The notes: a model not told the origin generated them from the letters alone. Numbered from the stretch's first letter, positions 6,855-14,608 are shown. The stretch is 14,665 bases of DNA from an uncultured Mailhella sp. (GCA_910577155.1 CAJTMS010000004.1:50230-64894); one strand, 5' to 3'. A program made the numbers and translations.

Positions 6855-7964
6855 CTAGCGGGAATGGAGGACTGTTTCTATGACTTTGAGGGCTTGTTCA
6901 ATTTTTTCCTTACTTGCCTGTGTTCCCATATGCCCAATTCTGAAAATCTTGCCGTCCATAGGACCAAAGCTTCCCGCAATATACATACCGTGTTCAGCCA
7001 ATGCCATTTTCCAAGATTTAAAAGTAAAGCCTTCAGGGAGCATAATGGCAGTACAGGTGGGAGAATTGACCGCATTTTCTGTTGTCCAAAGGGGAATATC
7101 CAGCTTTTTTAATCCATCTCTGCACGTTTTGGCAGCTTCATCATGACGGCGGTAGACATTTTCAAAGCCTTCCTCTTCAAGAAGTTCAAGGGATTTATGC
7201 AGTCCCTGAATCCCCATATAGCAAGGAGTGTAGGGAAATTTCATGGGATTTTCCGTTGCGTTATGGAAAGGCAGAATACTGTCATAGCCTGAATAGTTTA
7301 CTTTTTCAGCGATTTCCCATGCCATGTCACTGACGACTAAAATGCCCGTAAAAGGCGGACAGGAGAAACATTTTTGTGAGCCGCCAAGGACAATATCGCA
7401 ATTCCAAGCATCAGCGTCAATCTTTGCGCCGCCCATGCTGGCAACAGCATCGACAACAAAGAGCGGTACATTGCGGTCTTTCTTGAGTTTGCCCAGTTCC
7501 TCAAGGGGGTTCAGGGTTCCGGACGGGGTTTCGCAGTGTACAGCCGTTATCATAACAGGCTTGTGATGTTTTATTGCTTCATCAACCAGAGCTAAATCTT
7601 CGTGGGTAATGGTGCGGTTGTAAGGCAAAGAAATTTTCTCCACCCTGCAGCCAATGCTTTCTGCCATATCCGCAAAGCCGTCACCAAAAACGCCTGTTCC
7701 AACAGTCACAACATGGTCGCCCTGTTTTAAACAGCTTTTTAATGCCCCCCAAAGAGCAACCATGGCTTCTCCCGTGGGGAAAACCGGCTCATTTCGGGTA
7801 TGGCAAAGTTTTTGTATTTTTTTTGCGGTGTCAATATACAGCTTGGTATATTCCATTCCAAAACGGGGAGGAGCAAAGTCCTGATACATGGCTTTGGCTA
7901 TTTCAGGGTGAACTGTGACAGGACCGGGGTAGAAAGGGAGAGTGTCGTAAGGTTTAAAGTCCAT
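6855..7964 (-). CDS. Class V PLP-dependent aminotransferase (alanine/serine--glyoxylate/pyruvate type)
   Basis: The 369-residue protein is a fold-type I, class V aminotransferase. It has FYPGPVTVHPEI near the N-terminus, TGEAMVALWGAL (64-75), the PLP-contacting aspartate D172 in VVDAVASMGG, the Schiff-base lysine K198 in GGSQKCFSCPPF, and the carboxylate-binding R342 in FRIGHMG. This set fits the alanine-glyoxylate / serine-pyruvate aminotransferase family, which moves the amino group of alanine or serine to glyoxylate or pyruvate. The exact amino donor cannot be read from the sequence, and related enzymes use ureidoglycine or 2-aminoethylphosphonate. AAAAGGAAAC lies about 7 nt before the ATG. 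It follows gatA by 37 nt and probably shares its transcript, though no functional link to GatCA is evident. Confidence 0.9.
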   Translation of the reverse strand: MDFKPYDTLPFYPGPVTVHPEIAKAMYQDFAPPRFGMEYTKLYIDTAKKIQKLCHTRNEPVFPTGEAMVALWGALKSCLKQGDHVVTVGTGVFGDGFADMAESIGCRVEKISLPYNRTITHEDLALVDEAIKHHKPVMITAVHCETPSGTLNPLEELGKLKKDRNVPLFVVDAVASMGGAKIDADAWNCDIVLGGSQKCFSCPPFTGILVVSDMAWEIAEKVNYSGYDSILPFHNATENPMKFPYTPCYMGIQGLHKSLELLEEEGFENVYRRHDEAAKTCRDGLKKLDIPLWTTENAVNSPTCTAIMLPEGFTFKSWKMALAEHGMYIAGSFGPMDGKIFRIGHMGTQASKEKIEQALKVIETVLHSR

Positions 7965-8001
7965 TTTTGTTTCCTTTTGGAATGATTAAAACGTGTAAAG
8001 A

Positions 8002-9453
8002 TTAAAATGTGTGCTGATTAGTTGTTCCTAAATGACTTGTCAGGCAATGCCCGATAGTCAAAAGTTTTGCTTCGTCAAAAGCAGAGCCGATAAGCTGCAT
8101 ACCCACAGGCATGTTGTGTGCCATGCCCACAGGAATGGCAAGTCCGGGCAAGCCTGCAAGGTTGAGGGAAAGGGTAAAGATATCCATTTGATACATTTGC
8201 AGGGGATCGGTCACACTGCCTTTTTTCCATGCCACAATAGGAGAAACAGGAGCTAAAAGAACATCACATTCCTTGAGGGCGCTGACATAATCGTCACGGA
8301 TAAGGCGGCGAACCTGAGCTGCTTTTTTGTAATAAGCGTCATAGTAACCGGCAGAAAGAACGTAGGTGCCAAGTAAAATACGGCGCTGTACTTCTTCCCC
8401 AAAGCCTTCTGTTCTGGACATGGTATAAAGTTCGTCCAAATCTTGAGGCTGATTTGTTCTGTGACCGTAGCGTATACCGTCATAGCGGGCAAGGTTGGAG
8501 CTTGCTTCGGCTGAGGCAATAATATAATAGGACGCAATGGAATAAACCAGATGAGGCATGGAAATTTCTTTAATGACTGCTCCTAATTTTTTTGCTTCTT
8601 CAATGGTTTGCTCGCAGCGTTTTGCAACTTCGCTGTCCATGGCATTGCTTTGGAAAAATTCTTTCGGCAAACCGACAGTGATATTGTGCAAATCCATTTT
8701 CGGATTTTGGAAAAGTCTTGTAAAATCTTCCTTTTCACGGGGAGAAGAAGTGCTGTCGCGTTCATCATGTCCTGCAATAACAGAAAGCATCAGGGCGGTA
8801 TCTTCAACGGTACGGGCAAAAGGACCAATTTGGTCAAGGGAAGAACCATAGGCTAAAAGCCCGTAACGGGAAACTCTCCCATAGGTTGGCTTCAGCCCCA
8901 CGCAGCCGCAGAGGGATGCCGGCTGACGGATGGAACCGCCAGTATCTGTTCCAAGGGACGCAAAGATTTGACAGCTTGCCACACTGATTGCGGAACCACC
9001 GCTGGAGCCTCCGGCGACACAGTCCGTATTCCATGGGTTTGAACCTGCTTTAAAAGCGGAATTTTCACAGGTACTTCCCATGGCAAATTCGTCCATATTA
9101 TTTTTACCGAGGATAATGGCGCCCGCCTTTTCCAACTGCTCCACAGCAAAAGCGGAATACGGAGGCGTGAAATTTTCCAAGATTTTAGAACCTGCTGTTG
9201 TTTTCATATTTTTTGTTGCAAGAGCATCTTTAACGGAAACGGGAATACCCCACAGCGGCATGTTTTCATTATATCCTTTTTCATCCAGTTCTTTTGCTCT
9301 TTGCAGAGCCTCGTCGGGATAAACATTGATAAATGCACCCAGTTTTGGTTCTGTTTCATTGATATGCGCAAGGCAGGCTTTTGTCAGTTCCGCGGCGCTG
9401 ATTTCTTTTTTTGCAAGGGCTTGTTTGGCTTCAGTAAGAGTACGTGTAATCAT
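8002..9453 (-). CDS. gatA: Asp/Glu-tRNA(Asn/Gln) amidotransferase subunit A
   Basis: GatA is the glutaminase subunit of GatCAB. It releases ammonia from glutamine, which GatB uses to convert Asp-tRNA(Asn) and/or Glu-tRNA(Gln) to the amides. The 483-residue protein has the amidase-signature triad: K75 (SVKDAL), S150 (GGSSGGSA) and S174 (DTGGSIRQP). The 99-residue distance from lysine to the second serine equals that of characterised GatA. The end of the protein contains NLAGLPGLAIPVG, also typical. AAGGAAAA precedes the ATG, and the gatC stop is 15 nt upstream, so gatC-gatA are co-transcribed. gatB is not in this window and must lie elsewhere. Confidence 0.97.
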   Translation of the reverse strand: MITRTLTEAKQALAKKEISAAELTKACLAHINETEPKLGAFINVYPDEALQRAKELDEKGYNENMPLWGIPVSVKDALATKNMKTTAGSKILENFTPPYSAFAVEQLEKAGAIILGKNNMDEFAMGSTCENSAFKAGSNPWNTDCVAGGSSGGSAISVASCQIFASLGTDTGGSIRQPASLCGCVGLKPTYGRVSRYGLLAYGSSLDQIGPFARTVEDTALMLSVIAGHDERDSTSSPREKEDFTRLFQNPKMDLHNITVGLPKEFFQSNAMDSEVAKRCEQTIEEAKKLGAVIKEISMPHLVYSIASYYIIASAEASSNLARYDGIRYGHRTNQPQDLDELYTMSRTEGFGEEVQRRILLGTYVLSAGYYDAYYKKAAQVRRLIRDDYVSALKECDVLLAPVSPIVAWKKGSVTDPLQMYQMDIFTLSLNLAGLPGLAIPVGMAHNMPVGMQLIGSAFDEAKLLTIGHCLTSHLGTTNQHTF

Positions 9454-9468
9454 TCTTTTTTCCTTTTC

Positions 9469-9762
9469 CTATTTTCCTTCAACAATTCGGGGAACCATAA
9501 AATATGTTCCGTCTGTTTCCGGTGCATTTTTGAGAATTTGCTCAGGTGTCTGCCTATGGAACGCTTTGTCTTCACGCACAGCACTTTCATGGAAAACAGG
9601 GGAATAAAGAGGGGCGATATTTTCTGTATTTGCTTCTGATAATATGTCAATATAATTGATAATATCAGTAAATTGCCGGGATATTTTTTCTAAGGTTTTT
9701 TCGTCCGGAGATAATTTTGCAAGTTTGCAAAGGTGGGCTAAATTTTGGCTTTGGCTACTCAT
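9469..9762 (-). CDS. gatC: Asp/Glu-tRNA(Asn/Gln) amidotransferase subunit C
   Basis: GatC is the small structural subunit that wraps around the GatA-GatB interface. It has 97 residues, normal length. Family hallmarks are LCKLAKLSPDE (11-21), QFTDIINYIDILSEANTENI (30-49), VRED (62-65) and the C-terminal KNAPETDGTYFMVPRIVE (78-95). AAAGGAAAAG lies just upstream of the ATG. The lppC-like gene ends 27 nt before it and gatA starts 15 nt after it. Confidence 0.96.
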   Translation of the reverse strand: MSSQSQNLAHLCKLAKLSPDEKTLEKISRQFTDIINYIDILSEANTENIAPLYSPVFHESAVREDKAFHRQTPEQILKNAPETDGTYFMVPRIVEGK

Positions 9763-9789
9763 AACTTTTCCTTTATGCTGATTTTACTC

Positions 9790-11538
9790 TTATTGGGTAA
9801 TGGACTTAATAAGAGCATCAAGGGCAGTTTCTTCTTGTTCTTTTTCCAATTTATTTTTGGTAGTATCATCAAGGTTAGGTAAAATTTTTCCGTCCTTTTG
9901 ATAGCTTAAAAATGCATCTTTATCATAAGGAGTACATCCGCTTCGTGCCGGCTGATTTATCATAAGTTCGCGGGAAAGTTTACCGTTTTGATCATACTTG
10001 AAAGGTGCTCCAATATAATCGACTTTCAGTGCGGCAAGTCTTTTGTTAATTTCACTGCCGGATTTTCTTTCATTCAACTGCAGCCGGCTTGACATGAGCA
10101 CAAAGTCAAAGCCTAAGGCAATCCAGCTTGTGCCTTTGCTTTGCTGTTTTATCAGCTCGGTTTGGAAAAATTCTTTATAGGGACTTTCACGCTGGCTGTC
10201 ATAGGAAACGGGGAAAAGGGTCAGGGCAAAGGTTTGGGGATTGATACTGACCGGATTTGATAAGCTTTGTTCCCACAGTGATGTGCCGAGTATAACCTTT
10301 TTGTGTGCACCGTGATACTGCATATAGGAAAGAATGGTATCCATTTTTTTCCAGATATCGGGAAGGAAAATTGCATCAATGGGGCGTCTTACCGTGGGCA
10401 TTTTTCCTTTTGGGGGTGTTGTGGCATCAAGGAAATTTTTGGTAATGGCGTTAAAATCCTGTGTTTCCTTTTCCGGATAGGATTTGCTGTAGACGGATAG
10501 CCCCCGTTCCCGAGCTATTTGCGTAAAGAGGCTGTTCATACCGTTTCCATAGGTATTATCTTGGTAAAATGAACCGAAACGGGTTATGCCCAAATCATTT
10601 TGCGCCACATTGATAACAGCTTTAACCTGATCTTCCGGGCTGGTAAAGAAACGCCATGCGTCAACCCCTTCTACACTTGGGTTCGGCAGGCGGGTGAGAA
10701 AGGTAAAGAATGCCCGTTTAGAGGTAAATTTACTGTTATATACGGTATTATAAATATTGGTTTGCAGAGGTCCGCCTATCATCGTGCAGTCTGAGGGCAA
10801 ATTTTCAAGATAGCTTACCCAATTGGGATCTTGGGTATCAATGAAGGTGATATTCCATTGAATACCTTGGTCTTGCAAAAGCTTTTGGGCTATTTTCGCA
10901 CCTGTAATAATTTGCTTCGAAAAGATACTGTAAGAACCGCTTTGAGGTAAAAGCATGGCAATAGCACCGCTGCTCGCTGTGGCATAATTAGCGGAAGGGG
11001 TGTTGGCTACAGTAATTTTGGAACTTTGGAAATAGTTTTGGCTGGCAAATTTATCCAATACTTCCTGACTATTGGTTAAAAGCCCGCGTTTTGCCGCTGC
11101 AAAAATAGTTAAATTATAGGGGAAATAGGATTCCAGACTGGGGGAAATCAGTTTAAGGTTTGCAGTAATATCTGCATCAGGAGCGGTATTTAAATCATGG
11201 AAAAGGGTTTCTTCCATGTATTTTTTATAGTCATTGGCAGATTGTGAATATTGGGAACTTAAAGACTGCAGGGCAATTTTAGTATTGACATTATTTCTGC
11301 TGGCAAGAATATAGGTGGCTCGATCACGCAGTTTGAGAGGTTTGGAGCTGTCAGCCCAAACATCAGCGGCAATTTTGCTTTGCTCGGCAGAACTTTTGCC
11401 CACAAGACTCTGCACCCACGCTTCTTCATTATTTGCATTAAATAATGTATCGGTTAAGGGTATGTTTTGCACACAAGAAGAAAGGATAAAGAGCGAAAGA
11501 ACAAGTGCCGGAAGGGAAATTTGTTTTTGAAAATTCAT
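9790..11538 (-). CDS. LppC/LpoA-like outer-membrane lipoprotein with periplasmic-binding-protein fold
   Basis: The 582-residue precursor starts with a lipoprotein signal: MNFQKQ, a hydrophobic helix, and the lipobox L19-S-S-C22. The +2 residue is Val, not Asp, so sorting to the outer membrane is likely. Residues about 25-185 form a helical, TPR-like region. A type I periplasmic-binding domain follows, beginning GAIAMLLPQSGSYSIF (191-206), as in LppC/LpoA and branched-chain amino acid binding proteins. It includes DAIFLPD and ends in a charged Glu/Lys tail. E. coli LpoA activates the peptidoglycan synthase PBP1A, and a similar role is inferred here. The start is set at 11538 because AAGGATTTAAA precedes it and the signal peptide begins there. 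Extending upstream to 11715 would overlap smpB and bury the signal peptide. Confidence 0.85.
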   Translation of the reverse strand: MNFQKQISLPALVLSLFILSSCVQNIPLTDTLFNANNEEAWVQSLVGKSSAEQSKIAADVWADSSKPLKLRDRATYILASRNNVNTKIALQSLSSQYSQSANDYKKYMEETLFHDLNTAPDADITANLKLISPSLESYFPYNLTIFAAAKRGLLTNSQEVLDKFASQNYFQSSKITVANTPSANYATASSGAIAMLLPQSGSYSIFSKQIITGAKIAQKLLQDQGIQWNITFIDTQDPNWVSYLENLPSDCTMIGGPLQTNIYNTVYNSKFTSKRAFFTFLTRLPNPSVEGVDAWRFFTSPEDQVKAVINVAQNDLGITRFGSFYQDNTYGNGMNSLFTQIARERGLSVYSKSYPEKETQDFNAITKNFLDATTPPKGKMPTVRRPIDAIFLPDIWKKMDTILSYMQYHGAHKKVILGTSLWEQSLSNPVSINPQTFALTLFPVSYDSQRESPYKEFFQTELIKQQSKGTSWIALGFDFVLMSSRLQLNERKSGSEINKRLAALKVDYIGAPFKYDQNGKLSRELMINQPARSGCTPYDKDAFLSYQKDGKILPNLDDTTKNKLEKEQEETALDALIKSITQ

Positions 11539-11574
11539 TTTAAATCCTTTTTGCGTATACCTTAGTGAAAACTG

Positions 11575-11603
11575 AGTATAACGTATGGAAAATGGACTTG
11601 CAA
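11575..11603 (-). promoter_or_regulatory. Predicted internal promoter of the lppC-like gene
   Basis: In the 79-nt gap after smpB the minus strand has -35 TTGCAA (11603-11598), a 17-nt spacer and -10 TATACT (11580-11575), 37 nt upstream of the lipoprotein ATG. Between the -10 and the gene, CTTAGT and ACTGAG (11561-11576, plus strand) can form a 6-bp stem around GAAA. This promoter would let lppC-gatCA and the genes after them be expressed apart from smpB. Confidence 0.6.
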
Positions 11604-11617
11604 GTTTATTTTTCCTG

Positions 11618-12082
11618 CTAGCTTCCGGCAAGCTCCCTTTCCATATCCCTGTTTTCAGCACGGCGTTTGAGTTCTTCCCGCTGGTCATGGAATTTGCGTC
11701 CGCGGGCAAGGGCAATTTCCAGCTTTACCTTGCCGTGTTTTAAATACAGTTTGAGCGGCACAACGGTTAATCCTTTCTGTTCTACCTTTGCCGTGAGCTG
11801 TTTTATTTCCTGATGATGAAGAAGGAGTTTACGTTCTCTGTCAGGATTTTGCACCATATACCCTGCATTGTCATAGGGACTGATATGCATGCTCATAACA
11901 AAGGCTTCCCCCTTTTTGAAATCAATATAACTGTCTGTAAAGCTCACCCTTCCCTGACGTATACTTTTTACTTCAGGTCCTGTCAGCACAAGTCCTGCTT
12001 CAAAAAAATCAAGGAGTTCGTAATATTGTCTTGCTTTTCTGTTTTCCGCTAAAAGAGAAGGGCTGTTGGTCTTTTTTTTCAT
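11618..12082 (-). CDS. smpB: SsrA-binding protein SmpB
   Basis: SmpB binds tmRNA and delivers it to stalled ribosomes for trans-translation. It has 154 residues, normal length. Family marks are AENRKARQYYELLDFFEAG (12-30), GPEVKSIRQG (35-44), ISPYDN (67-72), RERKLLLHHQEI (82-93), LKLYLKHGKVKLEIAL (110-125) and a basic tail RGRKFHDQREELKRR (127-141) that mimics part of an mRNA/tRNA in the ribosome. AAAGGAA is about 8 nt upstream of the ATG, and the gap to the rsmI stop is 11 nt, so the two are co-transcribed. The tmRNA gene ssrA is not visible here. Confidence 0.97.
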   Translation of the reverse strand: MKKKTNSPSLLAENRKARQYYELLDFFEAGLVLTGPEVKSIRQGRVSFTDSYIDFKKGEAFVMSMHISPYDNAGYMVQNPDRERKLLLHHQEIKQLTAKVEQKGLTVVPLKLYLKHGKVKLEIALARGRKFHDQREELKRRAENRDMERELAGS

Positions 12083-12093
12083 GGAAAATTCCT

Positions 12094-12930
12094 TTAATTT
12101 CGTGTGGAAAGGGCATAAATTTCACTGGTCGTCCAGCCCTGACACCGCATTTGGACGCGTTTGGCAATTTGTTTTGGTGAGCCCCCGAGAGGTTTTTCCT
12201 GTTTCAAAATGTTTAAAACCTCTTCCTGTGCAGTTTTCTTTGTTTCAAAGGGAGGACCTATGATAACGGTAAGCTCACCCAGTAAATGGTCGAGGTTCGG
12301 TATTTGTGCTAAATTAAATGAAAGATATTCTTCGTGTTCCTTGGTGAGCTCGCGTGCAATGCAAACTTCCCTTGCTCCGAAAAGAGTATATAAATATTTT
12401 AATGTTTCTGCAATTCTGTCTTTGCGTTCAAAAAAAATAAGGGTGGTAAAAATATCTGCAAAAGGAGCAAGTGTTTTTTCCATATCGTTTGTTTTACGCG
12501 GTAAGAAACCAAAAAACGCAAAAGGATTGGGAGCAATGCCGCTTCCTGCCAACGCCGTAACAGGAGCGGAAGCCCCGGGAATGACCGTCACAGGAATATT
12601 TTTTCCGCGGCAGGCTTTTACAAGTAAATACCCGGGGTCAGAGATAATGGGCATGCCCGCGTCAGAAATAAGGGCAATATCTTCGCCTTGCTCCAAAAAT
12701 TCCAGAGCATGTTCCAGTTTTTTTTCTTCGCTGTGATCATTAAAACTGATAAATCGTTTTGCCGTAAGCTCCCAACGGGAAAAATTGAGGCTGGCACGTT
12801 TTGTATCTTCAGCCAGAACAAGGGGAACCTGCTCCAAAACAGCACGTGCCCTAGGGCTTAAATCTCCGGCATTGCCGAGGGGCGTTGCCACAATAAAAAG
12901 TTTTCCTGTTTTCTTACCGGGTAATGACAT
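12094..12930 (-). CDS. rsmI: 16S rRNA (cytidine(1402)-2'-O)-methyltransferase RsmI
   Basis: RsmI is an SAM-dependent methyltransferase that 2'-O-methylates C1402 in the decoding centre of 16S rRNA. The 278-residue protein has the tetrapyrrole-methylase-type fold with the RsmI pattern: KLFIVATPLGNAGDLSPRA (10-28), AEDTKR (40-45), ISDAGMPIISDPG (88-100), IPGASAPVTALAGSG (117-131) and FFGFLPRK (139-146). The C-terminal extension of about 45 residues is usual. Its ATG lies inside the end of yraN (17-nt overlap), with GGAG about 10 nt upstream, so it is translationally coupled. Confidence 0.96.
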   Translation of the reverse strand: MSLPGKKTGKLFIVATPLGNAGDLSPRARAVLEQVPLVLAEDTKRASLNFSRWELTAKRFISFNDHSEEKKLEHALEFLEQGEDIALISDAGMPIISDPGYLLVKACRGKNIPVTVIPGASAPVTALAGSGIAPNPFAFFGFLPRKTNDMEKTLAPFADIFTTLIFFERKDRIAETLKYLYTLFGAREVCIARELTKEHEEYLSFNLAQIPNLDHLLGELTVIIGPPFETKKTAQEEVLNILKQEKPLGGSPKQIAKRVQMRCQGWTTSEIYALSTRN

Positions 12931-13315
12931 TGCTGTAATGCTCCACGTTCAGGCTTTCACCATTGATACAAATTAAATCAAAACGGCAGGGGGTATCCCA
13001 ACACTCTTTTTGGGTAAGATAGTGTTGTGCTCCTTTGATGATACTGCGCTGTTTTTTGGGGGTAAAGGATTCCAAACTCCTTTCCGGATCCGCATGATGA
13101 CGGGTTTTTACTTCCACGAAAACAAGTTCATTATTGGTCTTATCACGGCAAATAATATCTATTTCATAGGGGTGAGATTTCCAATTTTTTTCAAGAATAG
13201 CATAATTATGCTGTTTTAAATAGGCGCAGGCTTTTTCTTCACCTGTTTTTCCCAATTTTTCCCGTTCCGGAACTGTCTGCTGCCGCAAAAAACGAGTCAA
13301 TAAATCTTTCAGCAT
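12914..13315 (-). CDS. YraN/UPF0102 family protein, predicted endonuclease-like fold
   Basis: The 133-residue protein belongs to UPF0102. It has GKTGEEKACAYLKQHNYAIL (22-41) and the nuclease-like residues E51 and D53 (YEIDII), E68 and K70 (VFVEVKTR). These match the E...D...E-x-K arrangement of archaeal Holliday-junction resolvase-like enzymes. The family function is not settled. The usual GEID is YEID here, so one glycine position is changed but the acidic residues are kept. The gene overlaps the end of rnhB by 7 nt and the start of rsmI by 17 nt, which indicates tight coupling. Confidence 0.92.
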   Translation of the reverse strand: MLKDLLTRFLRQQTVPEREKLGKTGEEKACAYLKQHNYAILEKNWKSHPYEIDIICRDKTNNELVFVEVKTRHHADPERSLESFTPKKQRSIIKGAQHYLTQKECWDTPCRFDLICINGESLNVEHYSNVITR

Positions 13316-13995
13316 AAAGTGCCTTGTTCCATACTTTGCGGACGGACGGATTTAAAATCCATACGGTGCAGAGGACAGGGACCGTATTTTTGTATGGCAA
13401 GCCTGTGTTCTTTGGTTCCATAGCCTTTATGGGAAGCAAAGCCGTAGTTTGGATAACGGGCATCCATTTTTATCATGAGCCTATCCCGAAAATTTTTGGC
13501 AATAACGGAGGCGGCTGAAATACTTGGCTCCGATGCGTCACCCTGAACAATGGTTTTTTGCGTCAGGGGATTGAGCTGATATTTTTTTAAATAAAAAGCA
13601 GGAATGGCAAATGTTCCGTCAATCAAATAAATTTTAGGGCTTGTTTGAGGGAATTTTATCCGTAAGGCTGCCACAGCCCTTGCCATGGCAAGCAAGCTTG
13701 CCTGCAAAATATTAATTTCTTCAATTTTTTTTTGCCAGACAAGCCCAATACCCCAAGCCCAAGCAAGACTTTTGATTTCACTGTCAAGGCAAAGCCGTTC
13801 TTTTTCGGTAAGTTTTTTGGAATCGTCCAAACCGATAAGATCAAAATCCTTTGGAAAGACAACAGCACCGGCAACAACAGGACCGGCAAGGCAGCCGCGT
13901 CCCACTTCATCAATACCTGCGCAAATGGTATCGTCTGACAAATTGTGCGGACGATATAAAATTCCATGATTGATGAGTTCTTTCTTTTTTGTCAT
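13309..13995 (-). CDS. rnhB: Ribonuclease HII
   Basis: RNase HII cuts the RNA strand of RNA-DNA hybrids and removes single ribonucleotides from DNA. With the start at ATG 13995 it has 228 residues. Catalytic acids are D29 and E30 (GIDEVGRG), D126 (LIDG) and D153 (VQGDAS). ISAASVIAKNFRD (159-171) and YGFASHKGYGTKEH (184-197) are family signatures. The D126-D153 gap is about ten residues longer than in E. coli. An upstream in-frame GTG at 14022 is rejected as the start because it lies inside the rplS terminator hairpin. ATG 13995 has GGAG 6 nt upstream. The final codons overlap yraN by 7 nt. Confidence 0.95.
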   Translation of the reverse strand: MTKKKELINHGILYRPHNLSDDTICAGIDEVGRGCLAGPVVAGAVVFPKDFDLIGLDDSKKLTEKERLCLDSEIKSLAWAWGIGLVWQKKIEEINILQASLLAMARAVAALRIKFPQTSPKIYLIDGTFAIPAFYLKKYQLNPLTQKTIVQGDASEPSISAASVIAKNFRDRLMIKMDARYPNYGFASHKGYGTKEHRLAIQKYGPCPLHRMDFKSVRPQSMEQGTLC

Positions 13996-14011
13996 TTGGT
14001 GCTCCAAACGC

Positions 14012-14041
14012 AAAAACCCCACCCGAAATTATCGGGAGGGG
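14012..14041 (-). terminator. Intrinsic terminator of rplS
   Basis: On the minus strand GGGG-free arm CCCC-T-CCCGA (14041-14032) pairs with TCGGG-T-GGGG (14026-14017) around a 5-nt loop, with one mismatch, and is followed at once by TTTTT (14016-14012). It begins 52 nt after the rplS stop and ends just before the rnhB ribosome site. Most rplS transcripts should stop here, with some read-through feeding rnhB. Confidence 0.9.
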
Positions 14042-14092
14042 CATGCAAAAGTACAATGCCCAATCAAAAACAAATGGGCGGTATGAAATATA

Positions 14093-14440
14093 TTAATAAT
14101 TATTGCGAGGTTTAATACGAGCAGCTTTACCGCGAAGATTACGGAGATAGTAAAGACGAGAACGGCGTACACGACCACGGCTGACAACGTCAATATGGTC
14201 AATGAAAGGAGAATGTAAAGGAATAATACGTTCTACACCAACACCGTCGGAAATTTTGCGAACGGTGAAAGAAGCATCTGTCGTGCCGCGTTTAATACGG
14301 ATAACGTTACCTTGGAAAACTTGGATACGTTCTTTTTCGCCTTCAACAATTCTAAGGTGAACTTTTACGGTGTCACCGGAGCGAAACTGAGGAATATCAG
14401 TACGTAAATGTTCGCTTTCAATCTTTTTGATAATATTCAT
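14093..14440 (-). CDS. rplS: 50S ribosomal protein bL19
   Basis: bL19 sits at the 30S-50S interface. It has 115 residues, the normal length. Family marks are DTVKVHLRIVEGEKERIQVFQG (23-44), FTVRKISDGVGVERIIPLHSP (58-78) and RRSRLYYLRNLRGKAARIK (92-110). AAGGAGAGG upstream of the ATG is a very strong ribosome site. In many bacteria rplS follows rpsP-rimM-trmD. Here the 225 nt upstream, up to the window edge, are non-coding, so it may have its own promoter or the trmD end lies further out. A strong terminator follows it. Confidence 0.98.
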   Translation of the reverse strand: MNIIKKIESEHLRTDIPQFRSGDTVKVHLRIVEGEKERIQVFQGNVIRIKRGTTDASFTVRKISDGVGVERIIPLHSPFIDHIDVVSRGRVRRSRLYYLRNLRGKAARIKPRNNY

Positions 14441-14448
14441 TATGCCTC

Positions 14449-14509
14449 TCCTTGCGAGGATTTATCACATAGGTTGCTTGAGCAACAGTTGTTTATCATA
14501 GTGCCAAGT
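14449..14509 (-). promoter_or_regulatory. Possible structured leader of rplS with Shine-Dalgarno hairpin
   Basis: Three small inverted repeats precede rplS in a row. They are TGCCA-AG-TGGCA (14502-14513 region, plus strand), GTTGCTTGAGCAAC (14473-14486 region) and TCCT-TGCG-AGGA (14449-14460). In the minus-strand RNA the last one pairs the Shine-Dalgarno AGGA with UCCU. A near-repeat, CTATGATAAA and CTATGTGATAAA, also occurs. This may be an autoregulatory leader of the kind known for ribosomal protein genes, but the stems are short and no known L19 leader motif is recognised. Confidence 0.35.
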
Positions 14510-14583
14510 GGCAAAAAATATTAATTACCTGTTTTTTGGATAAAAGCAACTTAAATTTTTGTATGGAAAAAATTTATTGCTTT

Positions 14584-14608
14584 TTTTATCGTCGGAAGTT
14601 CGATAAAA
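14584..14608. other. AT-rich hairpin upstream of rplS
   Basis: TTTTATCG (14584-14591) pairs with CGATAAAA (14601-14608) over 8 bp around a 9-nt loop. On the minus strand it is followed by AAAAAAGC rather than a T-run, so it is not a classical terminator for a gene to the right. Its role is unknown. The rest of 14441-14665 shows no open reading frame worth calling. Confidence 0.3.

Noticed and set aside
11539..11715. N-terminal extension of the lipoprotein
   Set aside because: It would place 59 residues ahead of a clear lipoprotein signal and overlap smpB.
13996..14022. GTG-initiated N-terminal extension of RNase HII
   Set aside because: The GTG lies within the rplS terminator stem and a better ATG with a Shine-Dalgarno site is at 13995.
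14051..14084. Second hairpin between rplS and its terminator (GCCCA / TGGGC)
   Set aside because: Only five perfect pairs with a 12-nt loop; too weak to call as a separate element.
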